The notes below the pieces were generated by a model. The model ran no database searches and was not told where the DNA came from. It saw nothing but the letters and a program-made list of their open reading frames with translations. Position numbers and translations under genes: made by a program. Below, in pieces: positions 34,845 through 44,002 of a DNA stretch of 64,000 nucleotides; the first letter of the stretch is position 1, and every line of letters begins with the position of its first letter. The stretch is from the NCBI RefSeq assembly GCF_018282095.1, contig NZ_CP074126.1, positions 3,452,341 through 3,516,340 of the forward strand. The letters run 5' to 3'. The DNA is from Pseudovibrio brasiliensis. Lineage in GTDB: Bacteria > Pseudomonadota > Alphaproteobacteria > Rhizobiales > Stappiaceae.

Positions 34845-36323
34845 TTAATTGTGTGGCTGGGTTCGCAATCGCCATTCAAGCTGGTTGAGCGCCCGCTCCG
34901 CATCCCGGTAGCCCTGCTCTGCCGCCATCTTATAAAAATCACGAGCTTTCACCAGATTGCGGTCCATGCACCGCCCGCTCTCATGGCAATAACCCAGCAG
35001 ATAAAAGGCTTCCGGCACCCCTTTGGAAGCTGCAAGCAAAAACATCCGCGCCGCTTCACTCGGGTTTGGCTCTTCATCAAAGCCCTGCAAATAGACTTTG
35101 CCCAGCAGCACATCCCCCACAGGCTCCCCACGCTCAGATGCCTCCCGGAACAGATCCTTGGCCCGCTCAATATCCTGCGGCACACCGCGCCCATTGAGAT
35201 AGAGCAGACCCGCATTGGTCAGCGCAAACGGAAACCGGGCCGACGACGCCGTGTAAAACTCCAGTGCCAACTCGTAGGATTGCGGCACCCCACGGCCATT
35301 TTCATAGAGCACTCCAAGATCATTCAAAGCCTGCGCATTGCCCTGCTTGGCAGCCGCTTTGTAAAGACCAATGGCTTTCTTCAGGTTTGGCTTCGTTCCC
35401 TGCCCAAGCAGATAGAACCGCCCCAGAGCAAATTGAGAGCGGGCCAAACCACGCTTCGCCGCCCGCTCATAATGATAAAACGCCAGCTCCAGATCCCGCT
35501 GAACACCGACACCATCTTCATAAAGCGTGCCAAGATAATGGTTCCCCAGTAGGTGCCCTGCATCCGCCGCAACACGGTAATGGCGAATGGCCCCCATCAG
35601 ATCAGCCTTCCCGCCATCTCCATTTTCAAGCAGCTCACCCAGTGGCACATGCGCATCAATGGAACCCAGTGCAATCGCCTTTTTATAAAGCGTACGAGAG
35701 CGCATCGCATCCCGCTCAACGCCAACACCATCCCGATAAAGGCCAGCAAGGTTCTCAATACCCTGCATCAACCCCGCCATGGCAGCGCCCTTCACCCAAT
35801 AAAAGGCCAGCTTCGGGTCACGGGCAACGCCAATGCCATGCAGATACAAAAGCCCCAGATTGTTCTGTGCCCAGGCATCTCCCCAATCCGCAGCAAGCTG
35901 GTACAACTCCCGCGCTTTCACGGGGTCAGCTTCACCATGCTTCCCCTGCCGGTAGATTTCACCCAGATTGTTGTAAGCCGCAGCAAGCCCCATTTCGCCT
36001 GCTCGCTCATAAAGCTCCATGGCAACCGGCAAATCACGCGGTACCCCATGGCCCATCTCATGTGCCACAGCCAGTCCAAAGACAGCCTGCGCATTCCCCG
36101 CAAGTGCTTCTGCACTCAGTGAGTTGATGAGCGCGCTCTTGGACATTTCTGCCCGTGTGGAACGATGGATTTTCCCTGCCCTGTTATGTAGCAGCGTCAA
36201 ACCACCAACGCCCTTGGTCAGCAGCAGTTCCTTTTCACTCCCGCTCGCCTGCCAGCTCACAGCATAAGCAGGCAGCCCTCTGGCAATCGCAAGCAAGCAT
36301 AGGAGTGAAACCAGAATGCGCAT
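34845..36323 (-). CDS. Exported Sel1-repeat protein
   Basis: The 492-residue protein begins MRILVSLLCLLAIARGLPAY, a signal peptide with cleavage near AYA. Eleven or so Sel1 repeats follow, each with the pattern A-x-x-x-L-G-x-x-Y-x-x-G-x-G-V (for example VAHEMGHGVPRDLPVAMELY; LGTLYEDGVGVQRDLELAFY). The ATG at 36323 follows AAGG; a GTG-type extension to 36350 has no support. It is convergent with the alkyl-sulfatase-like gene and related to the larger Sel1 gene on the other side. Partner proteins are unknown. Confidence 0.85.
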   Translation of the reverse strand: MRILVSLLCLLAIARGLPAYAVSWQASGSEKELLLTKGVGGLTLLHNRAGKIHRSTRAEMSKSALINSLSAEALAGNAQAVFGLAVAHEMGHGVPRDLPVAMELYERAGEMGLAAAYNNLGEIYRQGKHGEADPVKARELYQLAADWGDAWAQNNLGLLYLHGIGVARDPKLAFYWVKGAAMAGLMQGIENLAGLYRDGVGVERDAMRSRTLYKKAIALGSIDAHVPLGELLENGDGGKADLMGAIRHYRVAADAGHLLGNHYLGTLYEDGVGVQRDLELAFYHYERAAKRGLARSQFALGRFYLLGQGTKPNLKKAIGLYKAAAKQGNAQALNDLGVLYENGRGVPQSYELALEFYTASSARFPFALTNAGLLYLNGRGVPQDIERAKDLFREASERGEPVGDVLLGKVYLQGFDEEPNPSEAARMFLLAASKGVPEAFYLLGYCHESGRCMDRNLVKARDFYKMAAEQGYRDAERALNQLEWRLRTQPHN

Positions 36324-36627
36324 GAGAACCTTCTCAACTGTGATTGTCACGGGTCACAAAGAGCGCCATGCGATAAGGGCAAGCACGATCTGCCTGCCCG
36401 GAAAGCTCTTGTCAGCCAACGAACCTCATGCAAGTAGTTAATCGTTAATCTTTTCGGGTTGGGTATCCTTCAAATCGCGTTGGTCACTTGAAACCATTTC
36501 CTCTTTTGGGCCACTATTGGCTGGTTGTTTCAACTAGACCGAAAAGAAGACTGGCGAATCCAGAGCCACGACTTCCTCGGGCACTATTGCTTTTCGTCAT
36601 AAGTTGATTTTTGGAGAACCAAGAAGA
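36324..36627. other. Intergenic region upstream of the GNAT-Nudix gene
   Basis: No gene or clear repeat is seen in these 304 bp between two divergent genes. GGAGAACCAAGAAG near its right end is the ribosome site region. Confidence 0.4.
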
Positions 36628-37782
36628 ATGCATTGCCAAATGCGCCCGGCTGAAAAAGGCCAAGCCATTGCCCTTACAAACATAATGCACGCAGCCAAAG
36701 GCCACTGGGGCTATGATCCTCAAGACATGCAGGAGTTCCGCGATCACTGGAAGATCACACCAGAAATGATCGACAAAGATCCGATCCTTGTGATCTCGGA
36801 GGAAGAGCATCTGATCGGATTTGCCCGTGTTCTCAAAGAAAGCACGGAGGTCGCGCTGCTCGATTGTCTGTTTGTGTTGCCAGAGGCACACGGAAAAGGC
36901 CACGGTGCATGGCTGTTGGAAGGCGCGGAGGAAATCGCCAAACGCATGCAGTGCACCCAGTTGCGCCTTGAATCAGATGCAAACGCTGCTCCGTTCTATG
37001 CTCATCACGGCTATCACAGCACCAGCAACAGGCCGAGTGCCTTTCAGGGCGCTGGCCCGATTGAGCACATGCAGAAGGATCTCACACCTCAGATCCACGA
37101 GGTCTCCGAAATTGACCTGAAGCTCGATGTGGCCGCCACCTGGGACTTTGCGACCCACAACAGCGAGGCAATCAAAGCCAATTGGCAGACCCTGATCTCT
37201 GACAATCCGGATCTTTGGGATGGCAAGGTTCTGTCACTCTATCAATACTCCTTCGAAAACGCCCAGTTCACTGGCGAGCTGGTAGAGATCAACTACTCCG
37301 AATTTCTGGCATGGCGCGACTGGGGCTTCCCAGATAGAAGCGCAAAGAACCTGTTCGGCTGCACTGTGCTGCGCTCCAGAGAAGGTCACTTGGTCTTTGG
37401 TAAAATGGCTGGCAACACCGCAACCGCCGGTCAGGTCTACCCACCAGGTGGAAATCTTGATCTCAATGATATCACTCCCTCTGGTGAGGTGGATATCTTC
37501 GGCTCCATCGCCCGCGAACTGGAAGAGGAAACCGGCTTCACACTCGATCAGGGTGATCTGGGTGAGGTGCTCGCCATTGAAGACGGACCACGGCTGGCCA
37601 TTGCCCGTATTCTAACATTGCAACTCAGCTCAAACGAAATCCTTTCAAAAATCTCACATTTCAACGCAAACCAGGAAAAACCTGAGTTAGAAGAGGCAGT
37701 TATCATTACATCACCGGAAGACCTGAAGGCCTATCGCGTGCCACCTTATGCAATCGCGCTCACCGCACATCTGTTAAATTAA
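36628..37782 (+). CDS. GNAT-Nudix two-domain fusion protein
   Basis: The 384-residue protein joins two enzymes. Residues 1-150 are a GNAT acetyltransferase (LDCLFVLPEAHGKGHGAWLL acetyl-CoA loop; PFYAHHGYHS). Residues 215-384 are a Nudix hydrolase, with the core REXXEEXG at 296-303 in IARELEEETGF. The upstream Glu of the canonical box is displaced by one position (SGEVDIFGSI). YPPGGNLDLND precedes the box. Nudix enzymes cut nucleoside diphosphate derivatives. Combining both suggests linked acetyl-transfer and pyrophosphate hydrolysis on one metabolite, but the substrate is unknown. ATG 36628 was chosen over a TTG at 36604. Confidence 0.82.
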   Translation: MHCQMRPAEKGQAIALTNIMHAAKGHWGYDPQDMQEFRDHWKITPEMIDKDPILVISEEEHLIGFARVLKESTEVALLDCLFVLPEAHGKGHGAWLLEGAEEIAKRMQCTQLRLESDANAAPFYAHHGYHSTSNRPSAFQGAGPIEHMQKDLTPQIHEVSEIDLKLDVAATWDFATHNSEAIKANWQTLISDNPDLWDGKVLSLYQYSFENAQFTGELVEINYSEFLAWRDWGFPDRSAKNLFGCTVLRSREGHLVFGKMAGNTATAGQVYPPGGNLDLNDITPSGEVDIFGSIARELEEETGFTLDQGDLGEVLAIEDGPRLAIARILTLQLSSNEILSKISHFNANQEKPELEEAVIITSPEDLKAYRVPPYAIALTAHLLN

Positions 37783-37919
37783 CGAGCTATATTCATTTGC
37801 AGACTTGTATTTGGTGCCAAAACAATCTTGAGTAGCGCTCAAGCTAACATTTTTCGCATGCTGGGCTCATGCTCCAAGGCCATCAGCCCAGCACCAAACT
37901 GAGATAATTGGACTTCAAA

Positions 37920-38834
37920 ATGGCCAGACCTTATGCCCTGCTAGACGTTTTCACTGATAAGGCGCTGGCAGGTAATCCGCTTGCAGTCGTTCTGGACGCA
38001 AAAGCACTATCAGACTCTCAGATGCAGCGGATCGCCTGCGAGTTCAATCTCTCTGAAACCGTGTTCGTTCTGCCGCCGGAAAACCCGGCCCACAACGCCT
38101 CCATCCGCATCTTCACACCATCCATGGAACTGCCATTCGCTGGTCATCCAACTGTCGGCACCGCAGTGCTGCTGGCTGAAAACCGCTTCGGCGCACCGGA
38201 TAACGACATGGATATGCTGGTACTGCTGGAAGAGAAAGTCGGTCTGGTTCGCTGCGCTGTCGCCCTGCAAAAAGGCAAAGCCACATCCGCTGAATTTGAT
38301 GTGCCAAGGCTGCCAAAGCCAGCGCAGAAACTGGGCGACAAAGATGTAATCGCCGCAGCCCTCTCACTGGAACCAAATGAAATCACTTTCGAAAACCACA
38401 AGCCGAAAGCGTGGGAAGCTGGTGTTCCATTTGCATTTGTTCCGGTGGCCGACATGGACGCCATCAACCGCATCCAGCCTGTACAAAAGTACTGGGACCA
38501 AGCGTTCGGCGACATCGCGCACAACAACGCCTTCGCCTATTGCCGCCAGACCATCCATGTAGACAGCGCCTTCCACGCACGTATGGTATACTTGGAAAAC
38601 GGCCTGCCTCGGGAAGACGCAGCAACCGGTTCTGCTGTTGCCGCCTTCGCGGGGTCCATTGCCGAGTTTGATGCCCCGCTGGATGGCACACACAAGTATC
38701 TCATTGAACAGGGCTTCAAGATGGGCCGCCCCTCGTCCATCTCACTGGAAATGGAAATGCAGTCCGGCAAAATCCACGCGCACCGCATTGGCGGGCAGGC
38801 AGTTGTCCTCGCGCGCGGCGAACTGCTGCTTTGA
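37920..38834 (+). CDS. PhzF family isomerase
   Basis: The 304-residue protein has the duplicated hot-dog-like fold of PhzF. The catalytic Glu46 lies in [14 protein letters not shown], and [20 protein letters not shown] and [20 protein letters not shown] are the family signatures. PhzF isomerises dihydro-hydroxyanthranilate in phenazine synthesis, but most bacterial relatives are outside phenazine clusters and of unknown role, and no other phz gene is here. The ATG at 37920 is preferred to a TTG at 37908. A terminator follows. Confidence 0.88.
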   Translation: MARPYALLDVFTDKALAGNPLAVVLDAKALSDSQMQRIACEFNLSETVFVLPPENPAHNASIRIFTPSMELPFAGHPTVGTAVLLAENRFGAPDNDMDMLVLLEEKVGLVRCAVALQKGKATSAEFDVPRLPKPAQKLGDKDVIAAALSLEPNEITFENHKPKAWEAGVPFAFVPVADMDAINRIQPVQKYWDQAFGDIAHNNAFAYCRQTIHVDSAFHARMVYLENGLPREDAATGSAVAAFAGSIAEFDAPLDGTHKYLIEQGFKMGRPSSISLEMEMQSGKIHAHRIGGQAVVLARGELLL

Positions 38835-38844
38835 TCGATTATTC

Positions 38845-38876
38845 CGGAGGAGCGCTTCAAGACTCCTCCGCTTTCC
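38845..38876 (+). terminator. Terminator of the PhzF gene
   Basis: CGGAGGAG (38845-38852) pairs with CTCCTCCG (38863-38870), followed by CTTTCCC. Confidence 0.6.
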
Positions 38877-39133
38877 CTCAACGCTGTGAACCAATTGAGA
38901 TTATCTCAGCGTGAGCTGCATATACTTTTGAGTAATCAGAGCCCTGTCTTTGAGTAAAATTCTTGCGTTTCCACCTCATATCCGCTAGGAAAATTACAGA
39001 TTTGGCAAAAACGAGACTTACTCGGTAACGCTTAAAGAAGAATTGGCTAGTAATTTCAGACGAGTATCTGACACCTAAGTGATTAGAAACGTTTGATTCT
39101 GAGCCATAGCGACGAAAAGGCAGCTGACAGATA
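38877..39133. other. Intergenic region upstream of the leuA leader
   Basis: No gene is seen. The region should hold the leuA promoter, but I cannot select a convincing -35/-10 pair. Confidence 0.35.
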
Positions 39134-39172
39134 ATGATCGCGAACCGCGACAATCTGAATGAAAACAGCACC

Positions 39173-39229
39173 ATGCGCCCGCATGGCGGCCTCTTCCTAC
39201 GCACCCTCCTTCTACTTAGATGCCCCTAG
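39173..39229 (+). CDS. leuA leader peptide (leucine attenuator)
   Basis: An 18-residue open frame, MRPHGGLFLRTLLLLRCP, holds six leucine codons, four of them in a row (39206-39217, CTC CTT CTA CTT). It ends 125 bp before leuA. An in-frame ATG at 39134 would give a longer, 31-residue form. This is the arrangement expected for ribosome-mediated sensing of leucyl-tRNA. Its stop codon overlaps the first of several complementary C/G-rich segments downstream. The peptide is missed by ordinary gene calling. Confidence 0.8.
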   Translation: MRPHGGLFLRTLLLLRCP

Positions 39230-39335
39230 GCGTCGGCTGCCCCGTATCTGGGCGGGCACTTAGGGGATCATCTAAATATCTGAGATTGAAGGAAAATCCC
39301 CAGGCGCTATTCAGGACAAACAAGCTGTCGGGGCA
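39223..39335 (+). promoter_or_regulatory. leuA leader alternative RNA structures
   Basis: Mutually exclusive segments are visible: CCCCTA (39223-39228) with TAGGGG (39261-39266); GGGGAT (39263-39268) with ATCCCC (39296-39301); TGCCCCG (39238-39244) with CGGGGCA (39329-39335). The last arm is six bases before the GAAGG site of leuA. There is no clear T-run, so control may act on translation initiation or through an atypical terminator. Confidence 0.55.
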
Positions 39336-39353
39336 AAGTTGAAGGCATCACCA

Positions 39354-40910
39354 ATGACCGCATCCGCTAAAGACCAAGTAGTTATTTTCGACACCACCCT
39401 GCGCGACGGAGAACAGTCTCCAGGCGCGTCCATGACATTGGAAGAAAAGCTGCAAGTCGCAGAATTACTTGACACAATGGGCGTTAACATCATTGAGGCT
39501 GGCTTCCCGATTGCGTCTCAGGGTGACTTTGAAGCGGTCAGTGAAATCGCCAAACGCTCTAAAGACTCCATCATCGCAGGTCTGGCCCGCGCAATTCCGG
39601 CAGACATCGACCGCGCTGGCGAAGCAATTAAGCTGGCAAATCAAGGCCGTATCCATACTTTCGTCTCCACCTCTCCGATCCATCTGCAGTTCCAGATGAA
39701 CAAGACCGAAGAGCAGGTTCTGGAGATCATCACCAAAACCGTGACACAGGCTCGTAACCTGATCGATGACATCGAGTGGTCCGCCATGGATGCCACCCGT
39801 ACCTCTATCGAATACCTGAGCCGCTGCGTGGAAGCCGCCATCAACGCAGGCGCAACCACCATTAACCTGCCGGACACCGTTGGCTACGCAACACCTGCTG
39901 AATATCAGAGCATGTTCGAGCAGATCATCGCAAACGTGCCGAACTCAGATAAGGCAGTGTTCTCAGTGCATTGTCACAATGACTTGGGTCTGGCCGCTGC
40001 AAACTCTCTGGCTGGTGTTGCAGGTGGTGCACGTCAGATCGAATGTACAATCAACGGCTTGGGCGAGCGTGCTGGTAACGCGGCTCTGGAAGAAATCGTC
40101 ATGGCCCTGCGCACTCGCAGCGATGTGTTGCCGTACGAATGCTCCATCAATCCAGCCTACCTGACCCGCGCTTCCAAGCTGGTTTCCGCCGTTTCTTCCT
40201 TTCCCGTCCAGTATAACAAAGCCATCGTAGGTAAGAACGCATTTGCTCACGAGAGCGGCATTCACCAGGACGGCATGTTGAAGCACGCAGAAACCTACGA
40301 AATCATGCGTCCGGAAGACGTAGGGGTTCGCGCAACCTCCCTGGTCATGGGCAAGCACTCCGGTCGTCATGCATTCAAAGACAAGCTGTCTGAGTTGGGT
40401 TACGAGCTGGGCGACAACGCTCTGCAGGAAGCCTTCCGTCGCTTTAAAGACTTGGCAGACCGTAAGAAAAACGTCTACGACGAGGACATTGAAGCACTGG
40501 TGGAAGACCAGATCACCATCGAAAGCGAAAGCGTCAAGGTTATCGCTCTGACCGTGATTGCAGGTACCGGCGGACCTCAGAAAGCCATCCTGACAATGGA
40601 CGTCAACGGCAAGCACGAAACCCGCGAAGCCACTGGCGACGGCCCTGTCGATGCAACCTTCAATGCCATCAAGGCAATCTGGCCGCACGATGCAACCATG
40701 TCCCTCTATCAGGTACATGCAGTGACCGAAGGCACCGATGCGCAGGCTGAGGTATCTGTTCGTCTGGAAGACAACGGCAAGATCGCAACCGGTAAAGGTG
40801 CAGACACCGATACACTGGTCGCATCCGCTCGCGCCTACGTTTCTGCACTGAACAAACTGGCTATTCGCCGCCAGCGTCAGGTGAACGTTGAAGACGCAAT
40901 CAGCGTCTAA
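39354..40910 (+). CDS. leuA: 2-Isopropylmalate synthase
   Basis: The 518-residue enzyme condenses acetyl-CoA with 2-oxoisovalerate, the committed step of leucine synthesis. The catalytic TIM barrel shows VVIFDTTLRDGEQSPGASM, with Arg17/Asp18, and VFSVHCHNDLGLAAANSLAG with the HxH metal site. GLGERAGNAALEEIVMAL and FAHESGIHQDGMLKH follow. The C-terminal part (residues 390-505) is the LeuA allosteric domain for leucine feedback. The ATG at 39354 follows GAAGGC; a TTG at 39339 is not favoured. Expression is likely controlled by the leucine leader peptide upstream. A strong terminator follows. Confidence 0.97.
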   Translation: MTASAKDQVVIFDTTLRDGEQSPGASMTLEEKLQVAELLDTMGVNIIEAGFPIASQGDFEAVSEIAKRSKDSIIAGLARAIPADIDRAGEAIKLANQGRIHTFVSTSPIHLQFQMNKTEEQVLEIITKTVTQARNLIDDIEWSAMDATRTSIEYLSRCVEAAINAGATTINLPDTVGYATPAEYQSMFEQIIANVPNSDKAVFSVHCHNDLGLAAANSLAGVAGGARQIECTINGLGERAGNAALEEIVMALRTRSDVLPYECSINPAYLTRASKLVSAVSSFPVQYNKAIVGKNAFAHESGIHQDGMLKHAETYEIMRPEDVGVRATSLVMGKHSGRHAFKDKLSELGYELGDNALQEAFRRFKDLADRKKNVYDEDIEALVEDQITIESESVKVIALTVIAGTGGPQKAILTMDVNGKHETREATGDGPVDATFNAIKAIWPHDATMSLYQVHAVTEGTDAQAEVSVRLEDNGKIATGKGADTDTLVASARAYVSALNKLAIRRQRQVNVEDAISV

Positions 40911-40932
40911 GCCTATAGAAATTCAAGGAAAG

Positions 40933-40961
40933 AGCGCGGGTTGAATGCCCGCGCTTTTTTT
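40933..40961 (+). terminator. Terminator of leuA
   Basis: AGCGCGGG (40933-40940) pairs with CCCGCGCT (40948-40955), followed by seven T residues. Confidence 0.92.
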
Positions 40962-40969
40962 GTGCCTGC

Positions 40970-41521
40970 TTAGGCAGGAACAGCCAGCTTCTGACAGCTT
41001 GGGCTCAGCACTTGATAAAACTCACAGGGCATACCATCGACCATCCGGGTTTCACGGAATTCAAAGCCAGCACGTGTCATCACCTTCTTGGAAGCATGGT
41101 TCTCAGGATGTGCAAAAGCAAGCAGATGAGAGTAGTAGGTGTTCTCAAAGAACCACTCCACAAGCGCCTGCGCAATCTCACTGCCAAGCCCTTGGTTCCA
41201 ATAGTGTTGATGCAGGGTGTAGCCCATCTCGACTTCCGCGGTCTTCTCATAAAGAGAGAAGCCGGCTCGTCCAACAAACTCACCATCACGCGTAGACAGA
41301 TGCCACTTACTGAAGCCCATCAGCTCCTGCGTTTCAATGAAACCAGCCAACCGCTTTTTCACGGTAGAGATGTCCCAGGCCACATTGGTGGGCTGCAGAT
41401 ACCGGTTAACAACTGGGTTACTATGGAGGCAAACTAGATCTGCCAGATCATCAGAGGTAAAAGGACGTGCCCGGAGCCGTTTGGTTTCCAGAATTGGGAG
41501 TGTCACGCTCGCTTCCTCCAT
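40970..41521 (-). CDS. GNAT N-acetyltransferase (RimJ/RimL-like)
   Basis: The 183-residue protein opens LPILETKRLRARPFTSDDLA, a signature of RimJ/RimL-type GNATs. Substrate-loop residues EMGYTLHQHYWNQGLGSEIA and the C-terminal HPENHASKKVMTRAGFEF are also typical. Members acetylate protein N-termini or small amines; which applies is unknown. I start it at the ATG at 41521; the longer frame to 41569 is unsupported. It converges with leuA, whose terminator lies between them. Confidence 0.88.
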   Translation of the reverse strand: MEEASVTLPILETKRLRARPFTSDDLADLVCLHSNPVVNRYLQPTNVAWDISTVKKRLAGFIETQELMGFSKWHLSTRDGEFVGRAGFSLYEKTAEVEMGYTLHQHYWNQGLGSEIAQALVEWFFENTYYSHLLAFAHPENHASKKVMTRAGFEFRETRMVDGMPCEFYQVLSPSCQKLAVPA

Positions 41522-42117
41522 TATAATCACACGCCAGCCTATCCGTGAAAACAGGCCACGTGAGACCAACAGCCTCTGGTCATTTTCGGAGATCAGTTTC
41601 CCAAAGAAAGACCACTTTTAATGCATGCGCTATGCTTATAAGCATGGGCGAAACTTAAAGGCGAGTGCTTGATGGCACTTTAATATGTCTAAAAAGCGTC
41701 AGAACCCATGTTTCATGCAATCCTTTGAAATTCAGTAGGATTTTCTCGAAGAAAGTATGCAGACAACATTTATTGCGGCAAAATTACGTTCTCAAATTAC
41801 CATAGATTTGCCGGATAACGCTATTTATGCGATCCGCACAATGACTTAAGGTAAACCTACCCTAACAGCACCCGTAACAATCACTTAAAATTAGTACTGG
41901 TCGGTGGAGTAATCTCACACCGACCAGAGCTCTAAGGAGCCTCAGCTCCGCCGCAAATTTAAATTCTCGGAAAAAAGTATGGCTTGTTTGGCGGCCTCTG
42001 CCAAACGTGCGCCTCTCTTTAAAGAAACCATAGAAAGTTGTCACTCAGAAATTCATTCGTAAAACTATCTATCTGCCAATTTTAACAGGGAATTTCGCCT
42101 ATCAATAAAACCGGGCG
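41522..42117. other. Long intergenic region with hairpins
   Basis: No protein gene is supported in these 596 bp. A perfect 10-bp stem CTGGTCGGTG (41897-41906)/CACCGACCAG (41918-41927) with an inner GAG/CTC pairing, followed by a GGAGC/GCTCC hairpin (41936-41949), is the only clear structure. It may belong to a small RNA or a terminator remnant. Confidence 0.4.
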
Positions 42118-43116
42118 TCACGCTTTAGTTGAGAAAGCCACCTTCACAGATTCGACAAACTCGGCAACATCATCCGGATTTAGTGGATCAAGGTTCGGCC
42201 AATTGGAAAGTTGTCCCCTGAAGAACGTGGATTGTCGCTTGGCATAGCGACGCGTCTCCGTCTTCGCCTTCTCAATCGCCCACTCCATTGTGGTAAGTCC
42301 ATTCGCAGCTTCCGCAAGCTGCTTCACGCCAATCGCCTTCATCACCTGTAAGTTGGGATCAAGGTTCTTAGCCCAGAGCGCGCAAGCCTCTTCAACAGCC
42401 CCCTGCTCCACCATCATGTCAAACCGGCGGTGGATACGATCATGCAGCACCTTCCGGTCCGGCGAGAGCACAGCAGTTATTGCCTCATCAGCAGCAAGCA
42501 AAGGTGTGCTTCGCTCATTCTGCCAAATGGAGAGCGACTTGCCAGTCCCCTCAATGACCTCCAGAGCCCGCACGATGCGCTGTGTATCTGACGGATGCAA
42601 TCGCTCCGCCATCACCGTATCACGCTCCACAAGCGCCCCATGAAGCTCCTCAGAGGTAGCCTCTTGTGCAAAGGCGCGCCAATGCTGGCGAGTGTCCTCT
42701 GGAATATCCGGTAGTAAAGAGAGGCCCTCTAAAACTGATTTGAAGTACAGCCCGGTTCCACCAACAACCACCAGCGGACGACCTTCTTCCCGTGCCTTCG
42801 CCAACAGCTCACCAAACTCGGTCAACCAGTTCATCACACTGTAAGGCTGCTCACTGGCCACATGACCGAACAGATAATGAGGCGCTTGCGATTCTTCTTC
42901 CGCACTCGGGCGAGCGCTCAAAATGTGCAGATCAGAATAGATTTGCATGGAATCTGCATTAACAACCCACGCATCCAGCTCTTTTGCCAGTTGAATGGAA
43001 AGAGCTGTCTTGCCGCTGGCCGTCGGTCCGGCTATCAACACGGCAACAGGCCTTTTCCCAGTGCCATTCACTTGCACAGTTCGAGAGCTGCTTATGTCGT
43101 TTGTTGTCACGCTCAT
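42118..43116 (-). CDS. miaA: tRNA dimethylallyltransferase
   Basis: The 332-residue enzyme transfers a dimethylallyl group to A37 of tRNAs that read U-starting codons. Motifs: P-loop VLIAGPTASGKTALSIQLAK, ADSMQIYSDLHILSARPS, PLVVVGGTGLYFKSVLEGLS, LHPSDTQRIVRALEV and RYAKRQSTFFRGQ. The start is uncertain: the ATG at 43116 lies inside the divergent serB gene, overlapping its 5' end by 23 bp, and the first 25 residues are not conserved-looking. An internal GTG around residue 24 would remove the overlap. It is transcribed away from serB, so the pair shares a compact promoter region. Confidence 0.95.
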   Translation of the reverse strand: MSVTTNDISSSRTVQVNGTGKRPVAVLIAGPTASGKTALSIQLAKELDAWVVNADSMQIYSDLHILSARPSAEEESQAPHYLFGHVASEQPYSVMNWLTEFGELLAKAREEGRPLVVVGGTGLYFKSVLEGLSLLPDIPEDTRQHWRAFAQEATSEELHGALVERDTVMAERLHPSDTQRIVRALEVIEGTGKSLSIWQNERSTPLLAADEAITAVLSPDRKVLHDRIHRRFDMMVEQGAVEEACALWAKNLDPNLQVMKAIGVKQLAEAANGLTTMEWAIEKAKTETRRYAKRQSTFFRGQLSNWPNLDPLNPDDVAEFVESVKVAFSTKA

Positions 43117-43987
43117 TTCCAATCCAGCCAAACCTGCTGTCACTGAAGACCTTATCGAAAAGATCAGTGCCCTTCTGCCCGCAGCTCCTCAGGTTAAAGT
43201 TCTCCGACCGCAGATCGCAGTTGATCTGGCGGTTGAAGCACCTGTAGATGCTGAAGAGCTCGAAAGCTCTATTCGCACAAACCTTGCAGATGCACCAGTT
43301 GACGTTTTCATTCAACCCCAGAATGGCCGCAGAAAGAAACTCCTGATTGCAGATATGGATTCCACCATGATCCAACAGGAGTGCATCGACGAACTGGCAG
43401 CAGAGCTGGGCCTGAAGGAAAAGATCTCTGACATCACCGAACGCGCTATGCGCGGCGAGATCGAGTTTGAGCCTGCTCTGCGTGAACGCGTTGCACTGCT
43501 GAAAGGCCTCGGCACCGAGGTGATCGGCAAGACCATCGAGAACCGCATCACCCTGACACCAGGTGGTAGAGAACTCGTCCAGACTATGAAAGCCAATGGC
43601 GGCTACGCGGCACTGGTCTCCGGTGGTTTCACGTCCTTCACCCGGAAGATCGCTGAGGTCATTGGCTTTGATGAAAACAAAGCCAACACCCTTCTGGAAG
43701 CTGACGGCAAGCTGTCTGGAGAGGTGGCTGAGCCAATTCTCGGCAAGCAGGCTAAGCTGGATCGCCTGAACGAACTGACCGATGAAAAGAACATCGCTAT
43801 GGAAGATGCGATAGCCGTTGGCGATGGCGCGAATGATCTTGCTATGATCTGCGCGGCAGGCCTCGGAGTTGCCTTCCACGCAAAGCCAAAGGTCGCGGCT
43901 GAAGCACGCGCCATGATCAACCATGGCGATCTGACCGCCCTGCTCTATCTGCAGGGTTACAGCTATGATGAGTTCGTGAAGAACTAA
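43094..43987 (+). CDS. serB: Phosphoserine phosphatase
   Basis: The 297-residue HAD-superfamily enzyme hydrolyses phosphoserine to serine, the last step of serine synthesis. An N-terminal ACT-like region (about residues 1-78) is followed by the HAD motifs LLIADMDSTMIQQECIDELA (nucleophile Asp87), VSGGFTSFTRKIAEVIG, and AVGDGANDLAMICAAGLGVA. The ATG at 43094 is within the 5' end of the divergent miaA frame. It is a monocistronic unit closed by a strong bidirectional terminator before degP. Confidence 0.95.
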   Translation: MSFVVTLISNPAKPAVTEDLIEKISALLPAAPQVKVLRPQIAVDLAVEAPVDAEELESSIRTNLADAPVDVFIQPQNGRRKKLLIADMDSTMIQQECIDELAAELGLKEKISDITERAMRGEIEFEPALRERVALLKGLGTEVIGKTIENRITLTPGGRELVQTMKANGGYAALVSGGFTSFTRKIAEVIGFDENKANTLLEADGKLSGEVAEPILGKQAKLDRLNELTDEKNIAMEDAIAVGDGANDLAMICAAGLGVAFHAKPKVAAEARAMINHGDLTALLYLQGYSYDEFVKN

Positions 43988-44002
43988 ACTTCCCCCACCA
44001 AC

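Noticed and set aside
39963-40718. Minus-strand frame opposite leuA
   Set aside because: Shadow of leuA, with no family-like sequence.
42959-43924. Minus-strand frame opposite serB
   Set aside because: serB has intact HAD motifs; the frame is a shadow that runs through the miaA/serB boundary.
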